62,776 nt of DNA from an uncultured Pelagibacteraceae bacterium (GCA_902619745.1 CACNFL010000004.1:1-62776); one strand, 5' to 3'; counted from the stretch's first letter, positions 24,933-34,328 are shown. The notes: generated by a model not told the origin, from the letters alone. Translations and numbers: made by a program.

Positions 24933-27597
24933 GCGAATACCAACAAAGCTTTTAAGGGATGATATTAGATTATTAGGAACTTTTCTTGGAAGAGTAATTA
25001 AAGATCAGGAAGGTTCAGCTTTTTTTGAAATTGTTGAAAAATTTAGATTATTATCAAAAAATACTTTATCAGATAAAAATAAAAGTAAAATTTTTTCAAA
25101 AATTTCGAAAGAAGTAAAAAAACTTTCTCCTAAAAATACGTTTAAATTAACAAGAGCATTTTCACATATTTTAAATTTAATGAATTTAGCTGAGTCATTA
25201 GATGCATCTAGAAAGTTAAATGAATTTGAAAATCCACATTTTAAAAGTAAAAATCAAAATCTTTTCATTGAAGATATAATAGAAAGTTTATTTAAAAATA
25301 AAAAAATTCTGGATAAAAAAATTTACGAACAAGCCACAAAACTAGATATAGGCATTGTACTTACCGCTCATCCTACTGAAGTAAAAAGAAGAACTTTAAT
25401 TCAAAAATATGCCAATTTAATTGAAATTATGGAGCAAAGACATCTTTATAAAAAATATCCATCTAAGATTATAGAATTAGATAGAAAGCTCTACTCGGAA
25501 ATTGCAATAATATGGAAAACAGATGAAATTAAAAGGACTAAACCATCTCCATTAGATGAAGCGAGGTGGGGTTTAGCTGTTATCGAGGACAGTCTATGGG
25601 ACACCATTCCTAAAGTTTATAAAAGACTTAACGACATATTCAGAAAAAATTTAAAGAAAGATTTACCGCGTGATTTTAATCCAATTCAATTTGGATCATG
25701 GATGGGTGGAGATAGAGATGGAAATCCTAATGTAACAGCTGAAGTTACAAAGAAGGTAATTTTATTTTCTAGATGGCAAGCTGCAAAATTATATGAGAAG
25801 GAACTTACTAAATTGATACAAGATTTATCAATGGAAGAATGCTCTACAAAAATTAAAAGAGCAACAGGAAATAGCTACGAACCTTATAGAGTTTATTTGA
25901 GACCAATTAGGGATAAGGTAAGACTAACCCATCAATTAATTGAAAATCATTTAAATAACGATGCAGATTTAGATGAAAAAAAATTAATTCAAAATAAAAA
26001 TGAAATAACTCTTCCATTAAGAGAAGTAAGAAAATCATTAAAAGCAAACCGAGGAGAGTATATTGCAAATGCAGACCTGTTAGATTTAATGAGAAGAGTA
26101 AGGTGCTTTGGAATTAATTTAGCAAGATTGGATATAAGACAAGAGGCAGATAGACATGAAAAACTTTTAAATGAAATTTTTAAAAAGAAAAAAAATATCA
26201 AATATTCTTCTTTAACTGAAATAGAAAAAGTAAAATTATTAAATAAATTTATAAAAGAAAAAAAATTTTTTGTAGATAAAATAAAAATAAAAGATAAAGA
26301 AAATAAAGAAGTTTGGAATACTTTCAAACAGATAGCCAAAACACCAATTGAGTGCCTAGGTGCATATGTAATATCAATGACCTCAACAGCATCCGATATT
26401 TTATCTGTTTATTTTTTACAAATGCAGGCACAAAATAAAAATTTATTAAGAGTTGTGCCACTTTTTGAAACTTTGGATGATTTAAAAAATGCTAATGGTG
26501 TAATGAAAAATTTATTCAAACTTTCATGGTATAGAAAAATGATTAATTCAAAGCAGGAAGTAATGATTGGATATTCTGATTCTAGTAAAGATGCTGGAAA
26601 ATTATCTGCGAGTTGGCATCAATACAAACTTCAAGAAGAGCTTAGAAGTTTAGCTAAAAAATATAAAATAGATCTTGTTTTCTTCCATGGTAGAGGTGGA
26701 TCTCCAGGAAGAGGAGGTGGACCTATTCAGGCTACTTTAAAATCACAACCCTCAGGAACAGTTAATGGTAAAATAAGGATTACTGATCAAGGCGAGGTAA
26801 TTCAACAAAAGTATGGATACAAACCTTTAGCTGAATATAACCTTTGCAGCTATATCGGCTCTGTAATGGATGCTTCTTTAAATCCGCCGCCAAGATCGAA
26901 ATCAAATTGGCGTGAATTAATTCAAAAAATGTCTGAAATTTCGACATCTTCATATAGAAAATATCTAAATCAAAGCGAGGATTTTATTCGTTACTTCAAA
27001 ACCGTTACACCTCATAAATCACTTGGAAAGCTTGCGATTGGTTCAAGACCAACCAAAAGAAAGAATGTTGATAACATCCAAAGTTTAAGAGCAATACCAT
27101 GGGTTTTTGCGTGGACACAAATTAGATTAATGTTACCTGCTTGGCTTGGGACAACTGAGGCATTGAGATATGGTTCAATCAAAAAGTTTAAAAGAATAAT
27201 GACTGACATGGAGAAAAATTGGCCTTACTTTGTATCAACTATGGATATTTTGGATATGGTAATTTCTAAAGTAGATCCAGAAATATCAGTTATTTATGAA
27301 AATAATTTAGCTGATGCCTCATTAAAAAGAATTGGTAAAAAATTAAGATTTCAATTTGAGGCATTGGTCAAATTGCATAATAAAATTACCCCTAAAGAAG
27401 TGGTAAAAGAGAGAAAAGAATTCAGAAAGTCTTTATTTATAAGAAACAATTATACTGAGATGCTAAACATACTTCAGGCAAATGTAATGAATAAATTAAC
27501 AAATAAAAAATATAAAAATTTAGATAAAAAATTTCTTGAAGATGCTTTGATGACATCGATTGCAGGTATTTCTGCAGCAATGAAAAATACTGGATAA
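24907..27597 (+). CDS. ppc: Phosphoenolpyruvate carboxylase
   Basis: 896 residues. Catalytic motifs are all present: TAHPTEVKRR, GSWMGGDRDGNPNVT, GYSDSSKDAGKLSA and FFHGRGGSPGRGGGP. The C-terminal NTG matches the family end. It carboxylates PEP to oxaloacetate, refilling the TCA cycle in the cytosol. The ATG at 24907 lies inside the 3' end of the lactonase gene in another frame; the protein alignment (IPTKLLRDDIRLLG) needs a start close to here. The downstream ccdA ATG follows its stop immediately. Confidence 0.95.
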   Translation: MKKRDLYYERIPTKLLRDDIRLLGTFLGRVIKDQEGSAFFEIVEKFRLLSKNTLSDKNKSKIFSKISKEVKKLSPKNTFKLTRAFSHILNLMNLAESLDASRKLNEFENPHFKSKNQNLFIEDIIESLFKNKKILDKKIYEQATKLDIGIVLTAHPTEVKRRTLIQKYANLIEIMEQRHLYKKYPSKIIELDRKLYSEIAIIWKTDEIKRTKPSPLDEARWGLAVIEDSLWDTIPKVYKRLNDIFRKNLKKDLPRDFNPIQFGSWMGGDRDGNPNVTAEVTKKVILFSRWQAAKLYEKELTKLIQDLSMEECSTKIKRATGNSYEPYRVYLRPIRDKVRLTHQLIENHLNNDADLDEKKLIQNKNEITLPLREVRKSLKANRGEYIANADLLDLMRRVRCFGINLARLDIRQEADRHEKLLNEIFKKKKNIKYSSLTEIEKVKLLNKFIKEKKFFVDKIKIKDKENKEVWNTFKQIAKTPIECLGAYVISMTSTASDILSVYFLQMQAQNKNLLRVVPLFETLDDLKNANGVMKNLFKLSWYRKMINSKQEVMIGYSDSSKDAGKLSASWHQYKLQEELRSLAKKYKIDLVFFHGRGGSPGRGGGPIQATLKSQPSGTVNGKIRITDQGEVIQQKYGYKPLAEYNLCSYIGSVMDASLNPPPRSKSNWRELIQKMSEISTSSYRKYLNQSEDFIRYFKTVTPHKSLGKLAIGSRPTKRKNVDNIQSLRAIPWVFAWTQIRLMLPAWLGTTEALRYGSIKKFKRIMTDMEKNWPYFVSTMDILDMVISKVDPEISVIYENNLADASLKRIGKKLRFQFEALVKLHNKITPKEVVKERKEFRKSLFIRNNYTEMLNILQANVMNKLTNKKYKNLDKKFLEDALMTSIAGISAAMKNTG

Positions 27598-28305
27598 ATG
27601 TTTGAATACTTAATAGCTTTTGGGGCAGGACTTATAAGCTTTTTGTCTCCATGTGTTCTACCTTTAATACCTGGATATATTTCTTATATCTCTGGTCAAT
27701 CATTACAAGAAATTTTAAATCAAAAAAAAATCAATTTTTTTCCATTAATTTTATTTTGTTTAGGGTTCTCAACGGTATTTGTGATTTTAGGGGCGTCAGC
27801 ATCTTTTTTAGGACAGGCACTTTTGCAAAATTCAGAAGTATTAAGAATTTCAGCTGGAATAATTATTATAATTTTTTCTCTTCAATTAATTGGAATAATC
27901 AATATTCCATATTTAAATTTTGAAAAAAGATTTGATGCAAAAGAATCAAGAAATATTCTATTTCCATATGTGATTGGTGTTGCTTTTGGTTTTGGCTGGA
28001 CACCATGCATCGGTCCAATTTTAGGTTCAATTTTAGCTTTAGCATCTATTGAAGAAACTTTATCAAGAGCTTTAATATTGTTAATTTCCTATTCATTAGG
28101 TCTTGCTATTCCTTTTGTTTTGTCTGGATACTTGATTCAAACATTTTTGTTATTTTCTAAAAATTTTAAGAAAAATATTAATTTAATATCAAAAATTGGT
28201 GGAATAACTCTATTGGTTACAGGTATTTTAATTTTAACCAATCAATTACAAGCTATTGGTTTTTATATCATTGAAATCTTTCCTTTTATGCAAAAATTCG
28301 GATAA
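27598..28305 (+). CDS. ccdA: CcdA-type thiol-disulfide transmembrane protein
   Basis: 235 residues, six membrane helices. Paired redox cysteines are in FLSPCVLPLIPGYISY (helix 1) and GWTPCIGPILGS (helix 4), the CcdA/DsbD-beta signature. CcdA carries reducing equivalents from cytosolic thioredoxin across the membrane for cytochrome c maturation or periplasmic reduction. This fits the c-type cytochrome genes elsewhere in the window. It begins at the base after the ppc stop codon. Confidence 0.92.
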   Translation: MFEYLIAFGAGLISFLSPCVLPLIPGYISYISGQSLQEILNQKKINFFPLILFCLGFSTVFVILGASASFLGQALLQNSEVLRISAGIIIIIFSLQLIGIINIPYLNFEKRFDAKESRNILFPYVIGVAFGFGWTPCIGPILGSILALASIEETLSRALILLISYSLGLAIPFVLSGYLIQTFLLFSKNFKKNINLISKIGGITLLVTGILILTNQLQAIGFYIIEIFPFMQKFG

Positions 28306-28314
28306 AAGGTATTA

Positions 28315-28902
28315 ATGAAAATTTATCAAATAGACTCCAGTGCTCGAAAAAAAGGCTCTACCTCTAGAGCTTTAGCAAAAAAACTCTTAGATAAAATTAA
28401 AAAGCCTGGTGATGAAGTTATTTATAGAGATTTAGATGATGAGATGCTCTTTGTAAGTGGGCTTACAGAATCTGGAATGAATATAGATGAAAAAGATCAA
28501 ACAGAAGAACATAAAAAAATGTTTGAACTTTCTGATAAACTTGTAAAGGAATTGAAAGAGAGTGATGTCATAATAATTTCGGCTCCGATTTATAATTATG
28601 GTCCTCCAGCAACACTTAAAGCTTGGTCGGATTTAGCTGCTCGTATAGGTGAAACTTTTAGATTTAAACCAAATGGTAGGAGAGAGGGATTGTTAAAAAA
28701 CAAACATGCATATCTAGTTATTACTTCTGGAGGAACAAAACTAAATAGTTCAGAAGATTTTTTAACTCCTTGGTTAAAATTTATTCTTAATTTTTTTGGT
28801 ATAGAAAAAGTAGATATAATTAGTGCAGATCAAATGGCACTAGATTATGAAAAATCAATCAAAGAGGCTGAAGTTCAAATAGAAAATTTGTTTAAAGATT
28901 AA
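28315..28902 (+). CDS. FMN-dependent NAD(P)H quinone reductase (AzoR/flavodoxin-like fold)
   Basis: 195 residues. SSARKKGSTSRALA (about 8-21) is the phosphate-binding loop for FMN, APIYNYGPPATLKAW (about 90-104) and TSGGTK match the AzoR family. These cytosolic enzymes reduce quinones or azo compounds with NADH. It is 9 bp after ccdA and converges with the 2OG oxygenase gene with an 11-bp overlap. Confidence 0.85.
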   Translation: MKIYQIDSSARKKGSTSRALAKKLLDKIKKPGDEVIYRDLDDEMLFVSGLTESGMNIDEKDQTEEHKKMFELSDKLVKELKESDVIIISAPIYNYGPPATLKAWSDLAARIGETFRFKPNGRREGLLKNKHAYLVITSGGTKLNSSEDFLTPWLKFILNFFGIEKVDIISADQMALDYEKSIKEAEVQIENLFKD

Positions 28903-29995
28903 ACTTTCTTTTTAAGTGTCTAAGTTTTCCCTCGGTACTATCATAATCAATATAACAACCTTGTAAAAATCTTTCACCTTCTTTTGTCTCATAAGCTGTT
29001 CTTCCATGGAGAAGTCTGTGATTATCCATTATCATTAAGTCTTTTGGCTCGAGTTTGAATTCAATTCTATATTTATCTGAATTATACATTTCAGATATTT
29101 TTTTTCTTGCTTGGTAGTAAAGATCTAATTTTTCTTTTTCTAAAACTGGAACATAGTCTAATCTAGGACTAAATCTTACCTGCTTGAAACTCTTATCCTC
29201 GTTTAGTTCAATCAAAGGAGAGATAGTTTCTAAAATTACTTCATTATCTATGAATCTAAATCTAACTTTTACTTCAGTTAAAATTTTATAAAATTCTGGG
29301 TATTGATTTTTTAAATCTTCAGTAACTGTATAACCGTCTACCAATGTTGATAATCCTCCTGAAACTTTACTTTCTATACAATGTAAAATTTGAATACATG
29401 GTACAGGATTTCTATAGGGATTGTCAGTATGAGGTGCTAAGGCCAATGAAGTATAAGCAAGATCGTTTGGATCAGGTTTGGATTTTACATCAAAATATTC
29501 ACCAAAATTTGTTCTTCTAACACTCCCTATAGAATTTGCAAATTTCACAATATAATTTTTAGATGTTGGAATATTTTTAATTATTACAAAACCATATTTG
29601 TAAAATGAAACAAGTAGATCGTGCATCTCTTTACTTTCGTAAAAATTTTCTTGGTATTCAAAATTTTTTATATTTTTTAAAGAGGAGTCCCATTTGGTTT
29701 TTTCAATAGATTTTATTACAATATCTTCTTTTGAAAATTCAGAGGTAATTTTATCAATTTCTAATTTCGAATTAACACCATCATTAAAATCAACCTCTAA
29801 GTATTTTTCATTAAGGTTTACTTTATTTATTGAAATATCATTACTTAAAAAGGTAGGATCAAAAAGTCTTTGCTGAGTTCCTTTATCTAAATACTCCTCA
29901 CCATTAACTCTTTCTCTTAACCAGAATGGGTGAATTTCTTTTTTTTCAGACCCATTATTAAAATAAACCTTATTTTCAACTAGCTCGATTTTCAT
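28892..29995 (-). CDS. Gamma-butyrobetaine dioxygenase-like 2-oxoglutarate/Fe(II) oxygenase
   Basis: 367 residues. The N-terminal DUF971-like module (about 15-95; HPFWLRERVNG) precedes a TauD/TfdA-type jelly roll. Iron ligands are APHTDNPY (His and Asp about 191-193) and the distal His in NHRLLHGR. The order is that of gamma-butyrobetaine and trimethyllysine hydroxylases. The family hydroxylates a small quaternary amine or related substrate using 2-oxoglutarate. Substrate here is not proven; carnitine-type degradation is one option. Confidence 0.85.
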   Translation of the reverse strand: MKIELVENKVYFNNGSEKKEIHPFWLRERVNGEEYLDKGTQQRLFDPTFLSNDISINKVNLNEKYLEVDFNDGVNSKLEIDKITSEFSKEDIVIKSIEKTKWDSSLKNIKNFEYQENFYESKEMHDLLVSFYKYGFVIIKNIPTSKNYIVKFANSIGSVRRTNFGEYFDVKSKPDPNDLAYTSLALAPHTDNPYRNPVPCIQILHCIESKVSGGLSTLVDGYTVTEDLKNQYPEFYKILTEVKVRFRFIDNEVILETISPLIELNEDKSFKQVRFSPRLDYVPVLEKEKLDLYYQARKKISEMYNSDKYRIEFKLEPKDLMIMDNHRLLHGRTAYETKEGERFLQGCYIDYDSTEGKLRHLKRKFNL

Positions 29996-30062
29996 AATAG
30001 TAAGCTAAGGATTATTTAAAATTTAACTTTAATCAACATAAATTAAATAGTAAGAGTTCATT

Positions 30063-30869
30063 GTGAAAAAATTTGATACAAAAAAATATCCAATATATGC
30101 AAGCTTTTTAAATCAACTTGCTAAAGATTTAACTAAGTTTTATTACGTAAAGTTAGATAAGCCATTTAAGATAACCAATAAGATGAAAGGCAAAGGTTAC
30201 GATCCTGTAACAACATCAGACAAAGCATTTGAAAAATTCATAAGGTCTAAAATTTCAAAAAAATTTCCAAATCACCAAATTATAGGTGAGGAATATGGTC
30301 ATAAAAATACTAAAAGTGAATTTTCTTGGGTGATTGATCCAATTGATGGAACTAGATCATATGTTGTAGGTAATCCTAGTTGGAGTAATCTCATTTCATT
30401 AAATTACAATGGAGAACCAATTTTAGGATTAGCAAATTTTCCTAAAATGAGAAAATATTATTTAAATGTGAATAAAAGTTCCGCATATGTTTTTGAAAAT
30501 AAAAAAAAAAGAAAACTTAAAGTTAACTCAAAATTAAATTTTACGAATGCAAAGTTAGCTGCTGCTTTTCATAATCAATTAACTTTAAAACAACAATCAA
30601 AAATTCAAAAATTTATTAAGAGAATGCAATTTCCATGTTTCGATGCATTGACTTATTGTCAATTAGCAGAAGGTAGGCTTGAAATGGTTGCACAATGTGC
30701 AAATAAAATTTGGGATATTCATCCGATTATACCAATTGTTAGAGCAAGTGGAGCTATAGTAACGACTTGGGGCAACAAAAACCCTGTTGTTGGAGGAAAT
30801 ATTATTGTTTCAAATAATAAAACCAATCATAAAAAGATTTTAAAATTATTAAAACCATTAGCTGAATGA
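30063..30869 (+). CDS. Inositol monophosphatase-family phosphatase, HisN-like
   Basis: 268 residues from GTG 30063. Metal-binding motifs: IGEEYG (Glu-Glu), WVIDPIDGTRSYVVGNPSW (Asp-x-Ile-Asp-Gly-Thr) and KIWDIHPIIP (Trp-Asp). The TRSY...GNPSW variant is typical of the histidinol-phosphate phosphatase (HisN) branch of alphaproteobacteria, which would fit hisI in the window, but inositol-type phosphatases are close relatives. It overlaps the following DUF924 gene by 4 bp. Confidence 0.8.
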   Translation: MKKFDTKKYPIYASFLNQLAKDLTKFYYVKLDKPFKITNKMKGKGYDPVTTSDKAFEKFIRSKISKKFPNHQIIGEEYGHKNTKSEFSWVIDPIDGTRSYVVGNPSWSNLISLNYNGEPILGLANFPKMRKYYLNVNKSSAYVFENKKKRKLKVNSKLNFTNAKLAAAFHNQLTLKQQSKIQKFIKRMQFPCFDALTYCQLAEGRLEMVAQCANKIWDIHPIIPIVRASGAIVTTWGNKNPVVGGNIIVSNNKTNHKKILKLLKPLAE

Positions 30870-31429
30870 TATCGGAAAGAGCACAAGTAATTCTAGATTT
30901 CTGGTTTAAAGAAACCCCTTCTGAAATGCGGTTCAAAAAGGATGAAAATTTTGATCAAAAAATAAAAGATAATTTTTTAAAAGACTATGAATTAGCGTGT
31001 CAAAATGAATATGATGATTGGCAAGATAATCCTATGAGTTGTCTGGCGTTAGTAATTTTATTTGATCAGTTTTCAAGAAATATGTTTAGAAATGACAAAA
31101 AAGCTTTTGTTCAAGATCAAAAAACTAGATTGATTGTAAACGATGCAGTTTATTCAGGTTATTTAGAAGCTATGAATGTAAATCAAAGATTATTTATGTT
31201 GTTACCTTTAATTCATAGTGAGGAAATTAGTGATCATGAAATGGCTTATTATTTGTTAAACAAATATTTAAGAGAACACGAAGGATACAGTGAAATAAAA
31301 AAGTTTTGGCAAGATCATACAAAAGCAATTAGACAATTTCATAGATATCCTCATAGAAATGAAATTTTAGGAAGAGAGTCTACTGAAGAAGAAATAGAAT
31401 TCTTAAAAGGTCCAAATTCTTCTTGGTGA
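30866..31429 (+). CDS. DUF924-family protein
   Basis: 187 residues. VLDFWFKE-type start, LALVILFDQFSRNMFRND (about 53-70), HSEEISDHEMA and RFHRYPHRN are hallmarks of DUF924, a helical repeat (TPR-like) family of unknown function. Start and stop overlap or abut both neighbours, so it belongs to the same operon as the phosphatase and DUF952 genes. Confidence 0.9.
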   Translation: MISERAQVILDFWFKETPSEMRFKKDENFDQKIKDNFLKDYELACQNEYDDWQDNPMSCLALVILFDQFSRNMFRNDKKAFVQDQKTRLIVNDAVYSGYLEAMNVNQRLFMLLPLIHSEEISDHEMAYYLLNKYLREHEGYSEIKKFWQDHTKAIRQFHRYPHRNEILGRESTEEEIEFLKGPNSSW

Positions 31430-31430
31430 A

Positions 31431-31802
31431 ATGAATTTAGAATTTATTTTCAAAGTTATAGACAAAGATGAGTGGCAAAAGGCCAAACAATCCGGAACTT
31501 ATGGCGGATCAGAAAAAGATCTTAAAGATGGATATATTCACTTTTCAGAAGAGGATCAGGTAGAGGAAACTTTAAATAAATATTACCCCAAAAAAGAAAA
31601 TCTAGTCTTGTTAAGAGTAAATGCTTTTAAGCTTGAACATTTACTGTGGGAGCAGGCATCAAATGGAGATATGTATCCTCATTTATATTCACCATTAGAT
31701 ACTAATACAGTGGTTGATGAATATGAATTACCATTAAATGAAGAGGGAAGACATGAGCTTCCAGAGATTTTAAAAAAGTATCAGTTTAGTCGACCAAGGT
31801 AA
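31431..31802 (+). CDS. DUF952-family protein
   Basis: 123 residues. The family pattern is clear: DEWQKAKQSGTYGGS, DGYIHFS, VLLRVNAFKLEHLLWE, and FPHLYSPL-like DMYPHLYSPLD. DUF952 is a small fold with conserved His residues, related to ADP-ribosyl-handling folds, with no established role. It follows DUF924 by 1 bp and converges with the SMR gene over 22 bp. Confidence 0.88.
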   Translation: MNLEFIFKVIDKDEWQKAKQSGTYGGSEKDLKDGYIHFSEEDQVEETLNKYYPKKENLVLLRVNAFKLEHLLWEQASNGDMYPHLYSPLDTNTVVDEYELPLNEEGRHELPEILKKYQFSRPR

Positions 31803-32116
31803 TTAACCATTATTACACCAATAATAATTAAGATAATTCCAATAGTTCCATAAATATTAGGCACCTGGTTAAATTTTAATACTGCGAAAAGTACAACACC
31901 TGTAACTGTCAAACCACTATAAGTAGAGTAGGCAAATCCAACTGGAAGTGCAGACATTGCTTTTGCAATTGAAAACATGGTGATACACATAAATAAAATG
32001 CATAAAATAGATGGAGTTAATTTAGTAAATCCCTCAGAAATTTTAGCAAAGCTATTTGACGCGATACCAAAAATAATTCCGTTAGCTAAAAATAAATACC
32101 CCAACAACGGTTTCAT
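31781..32116 (-). CDS. SMR-family four-helix membrane protein, subunit B
   Basis: 111 residues, four membrane helices. SNSFAKISEGFTKLTPS and LPVGFAYSTYSGLTV align with EmrE. The helix-1 Glu that binds protons and drug in EmrE (Glu14) aligns with Gly17, and no other acidic residue lies in helix 1. This is therefore unlikely to be a standard drug/proton antiporter. It is last in a three-gene minus operon with DUF2798 and a second SMR protein, suggesting a hetero-oligomer. Confidence 0.85.
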   Translation of the reverse strand: MKPLLGYLFLANGIIFGIASNSFAKISEGFTKLTPSILCILFMCITMFSIAKAMSALPVGFAYSTYSGLTVTGVVLFAVLKFNQVPNIYGTIGIILIIIGVIMVNYLGRLN

Positions 32117-32118
32117 GA

Positions 32119-32346
32119 TTATTCTTTTGAAGCAATTTTATTAACTAATGGTCTCATTAAAGGAGCTAAAGTAAATGCAGCAATCAATGCAACTGGAAAT
32201 GCAAACATCCAAGAATAAAACCATCTACTTATAAAGCCATCTGTAACTCCGGTGTTTACAGCAACTACAACGCCACTCATAATCACACTCATGCCAAAGG
32301 ACATAAAAATCATGAATAATGGCTGAGCATATTTTTTATTAATCAT
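32119..32346 (-). CDS. DUF2798 two-helix membrane protein
   Basis: 75 residues with two membrane helices (about 10-30 and 42-62). FMIFMSFGMSVIMSG and FYSWMFAFPVAL match DUF2798, a small membrane family of unknown role. It lies between two SMR genes with 1-2 bp gaps, so all three are surely co-expressed. A structural or partner role in a complex is inferred. Confidence 0.82.
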   Translation of the reverse strand: MINKKYAQPLFMIFMSFGMSVIMSGVVVAVNTGVTDGFISRWFYSWMFAFPVALIAAFTLAPLMRPLVNKIASKE

Positions 32347-32347
32347 A

Positions 32348-32680
32348 TTAATTATTACCTAACAGGTTAACCATTAAAACACCAACAATAATAAAAGCTA
32401 AACCAATTAATGAATATAAATTTGGTACTTGATTAAATCTAATTATACCCACAACAACAGTAGCTATAATTGTTAAGCCTGCAAAGGAAGCATAAGTAAT
32501 TCCCATAGGAATATTTTTCATTACCAATGAAAGCGCATACATACATAATACAATTGTGATTGCTGTAATTATACTTGGAAAAAGAAGAGTAAAGCCTTCG
32601 GCACTTTTAGCAAAACTATTTGAGGTAACACCCAAAAAAACTGCAATGCCTAAAAATAAATATGAAGTTGCAAGACTCAT
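32348..32680 (-). CDS. SMR-family four-helix membrane protein, subunit A
   Basis: 110 residues, four membrane helices. TSNSFAKSAEGFTLLFPS and IPMGITYASFAGLT match the SMR fold; VGVLMVNLLG is the usual end. Position equivalent to EmrE Glu14 is Gly17, as in its partner. The tryptophan of the EmrE binding site (Trp63) is Phe here. First gene of the SMR/DUF2798/SMR operon. Confidence 0.85.
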   Translation of the reverse strand: MSLATSYLFLGIAVFLGVTSNSFAKSAEGFTLLFPSIITAITIVLCMYALSLVMKNIPMGITYASFAGLTIIATVVVGIIRFNQVPNLYSLIGLAFIIVGVLMVNLLGNN

Positions 32681-32718
32681 TTCGAGACTTTAAATGAATT
32701 TAAGTAAAATATATAGAA

Positions 32719-33309
32719 TTATTTAAGAGACCATTTAATTGCATCTTCCATTCTATCATCTCCCCAAAAGAGTTCATTTTTTATAATAAAAGATGGGCTA
32801 CCAAATATTTTATTTTCACGAGCCGAGTTTGTGTTTTCATTATACTTTGTTTCTATATCTGAGGATTTTGCTTCAAAGATTATTTTATCTTTATCTAAGC
32901 TTAATTCTGAGCAAACTTCGGAAATACTTGTTTCAATTGCTGGTTCTTTACCTTCTTGAAACCATTTTTTATAAGTAAGAATAACAAATTTTTCTCCCCA
33001 ACCTTTTTCAAAACCAAGGATTGCAATTTGGTTTGCTAAATCAAATTCTGATAATGGATAGGGAACTGGCGTTTTAGCAAAAAAACCATAACCTTCAGCT
33101 CTTCTTTCAATATCTCTCCACATGTAATTAACTTTATTCATTTTATCTTTTGGAAATGGGATATTATTCATTTCTTTCATGATTGCTCTTACCGAAAAAG
33201 GTTTCCAGTTAAATTTTACTTGATGTTGTTTTTCAACATCAAGTATTCTAGTTACGGATAGATAGGTATATGTGCTTCCTATCGAAAAATAAAAATCAAT
33301 TTCACTCAC
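32719..33309 (-). CDS. 2-Hydroxychromene-2-carboxylate isomerase/DsbA-like protein
   Basis: 196 residues from GTG 33309, which touches the preceding stop (TAAGTG). DFYFSIGSTYTYL (Ser where thioredoxins have Cys), KPFSVRAIM, and KIFGSPSFII (cis-Pro) define the HCCA isomerase/kappa-GST branch. These use glutathione in isomerisation or conjugation reactions. No aromatic pathway is visible nearby, so the substrate is open. Second-to-last element of a five-gene minus set. Confidence 0.85.
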   Translation of the reverse strand: MSEIDFYFSIGSTYTYLSVTRILDVEKQHQVKFNWKPFSVRAIMKEMNNIPFPKDKMNKVNYMWRDIERRAEGYGFFAKTPVPYPLSEFDLANQIAILGFEKGWGEKFVILTYKKWFQEGKEPAIETSISEVCSELSLDKDKIIFEAKSSDIETKYNENTNSARENKIFGSPSFIIKNELFWGDDRMEDAIKWSLK

Positions 33310-33630
33310 TTATTTTGGCATTGGTGTAGCACCAGTTTCTAAACTGACAATTTTTCCATTGTCATATTTATAAACTGCCATTACCGCCTCAACATTACCA
33401 TCATTAAATGTTACGAAGGCATGGTGAATACCAACTTCGTCATTTTCATAAACAATTCTAACCTTGTCTTGATTAATATCACCACTCATCGCCCATTTGA
33501 TAACATCACTTTTGGTTAAAACATTTCCTGACTTGTGCATTGTGAATTTAAAATCATCATGCAAAAGTTCATTCATAGCGGCTTCATCTTTATTTTTTAA
33601 TGCAGCACTATATTTCTCTAATATAGACAT
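33310..33630 (-). CDS. SnoaL/NTF2-like small protein
   Basis: 106 residues. LEKYSAALKNKDEAAMNELLHDDFKFTMH is the typical helical start of an NTF2-like cone, followed by strands ending in VSLETGATP. The fold hosts small enzymes and binding proteins; no catalytic residues can be named. Coupled directly to the isomerase gene downstream. Confidence 0.75.
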   Translation of the reverse strand: MSILEKYSAALKNKDEAAMNELLHDDFKFTMHKSGNVLTKSDVIKWAMSGDINQDKVRIVYENDEVGIHHAFVTFNDGNVEAVMAVYKYDNGKIVSLETGATPMPK

Positions 33631-33641
33631 GTTATTCCTTT

Positions 33642-33926
33642 CTATTTAACCTTAGTTAAATCATATATTGAGTAACTGTCTAAAACTTCATCCATTATCG
33701 GTTTTGATACCTCGGTACCTTCTATAAACTTATGAAGTGCAGCTTCATCAGTACAAAATATTTTAAACATTACAGTACTTTTGTCTGGAGTTACAGTTCC
33801 AATTGTTTTTTCAACTATTGCAACTTTTGCTCTTTCAGCAAGTCCCTCAGGAGATTGCATAAATCCCATGAATTTTTCAAAAGTACCTTCTTTTAACTTT
33901 GCCACTACTAACATTTCTTTTTCCAT
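33642..33926 (-). CDS. Small alpha/beta-barrel-like protein, function unknown
   Basis: 94 residues, cytosolic. Pattern of strand (MLVVAKLKEG), helix (FEKFMGFMQ), strands (VMFKIFCTDE) and helix (ALHKFIEGTE) suggests a dimeric alpha+beta ferredoxin-like barrel, as in antibiotic-monooxygenase-like proteins. No certain family match. An AAGGAGAAAAAATGG-type ribosome site precedes its ATG. Confidence 0.65.
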   Translation of the reverse strand: MEKEMLVVAKLKEGTFEKFMGFMQSPEGLAERAKVAIVEKTIGTVTPDKSTVMFKIFCTDEAALHKFIEGTEVSKPIMDEVLDSYSIYDLTKVK

Positions 33927-33944
33927 TTTTTCTCCTTTTTTTTG

Positions 33945-34319
33945 TTAATATAGAGTTTGAACTACCTTTTTAACTCTATCTTCTCCATTAGGTATGGCTG
34001 AATTTACAAAATTATGACAGTCATTTGTTTTAATCTCGTCATATTTAGAACCATAGAATTTATCTACAGCTTTGTTTACGCCATCATCCCATTCCTTCTC
34101 AGGAATTCCAATTTCTAAAGCATAAGCTTTTAAAACTTTTACTGATGCCATAGATTTTTCTTTCATACTATATTCAAATGTTTCACCTGGTGGTAAGAAG
34201 TAGTTAGCCATGTAAATTCCACTACATTCCCAAGCTTTATTTTTATCGCTTTTACTCATATCTGCGTATGCAGATGTTAGAAATAAAACACTGAATAAAG
34301 TTATTATTATTTTTTTCAT
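33945..34319 (-). CDS. Small secreted protein, function unknown
   Basis: 124 residues with a signal peptide (about 1-19, LFLTSAYA). The mature part has two Cys (KAWECSG and TNDCHNF) that could form a disulfide, and a YMANYFLPPGE segment. No family recognised. It follows another secreted protein gene by 9 bp and precedes the small barrel gene by 18 bp. Confidence 0.68.
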   Translation of the reverse strand: MKKIIITLFSVLFLTSAYADMSKSDKNKAWECSGIYMANYFLPPGETFEYSMKEKSMASVKVLKAYALEIGIPEKEWDDGVNKAVDKFYGSKYDEIKTNDCHNFVNSAIPNGEDRVKKVVQTLY

Positions 34320-34328
34320 ATTATTTTC

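Noticed and set aside
25989..26339. Minus-strand frame of 116 codons inside ppc
   Set aside because: Very Phe/Ser-rich, the expected product of reading A-rich coding sequence backwards; ppc motifs are intact on the plus strand.
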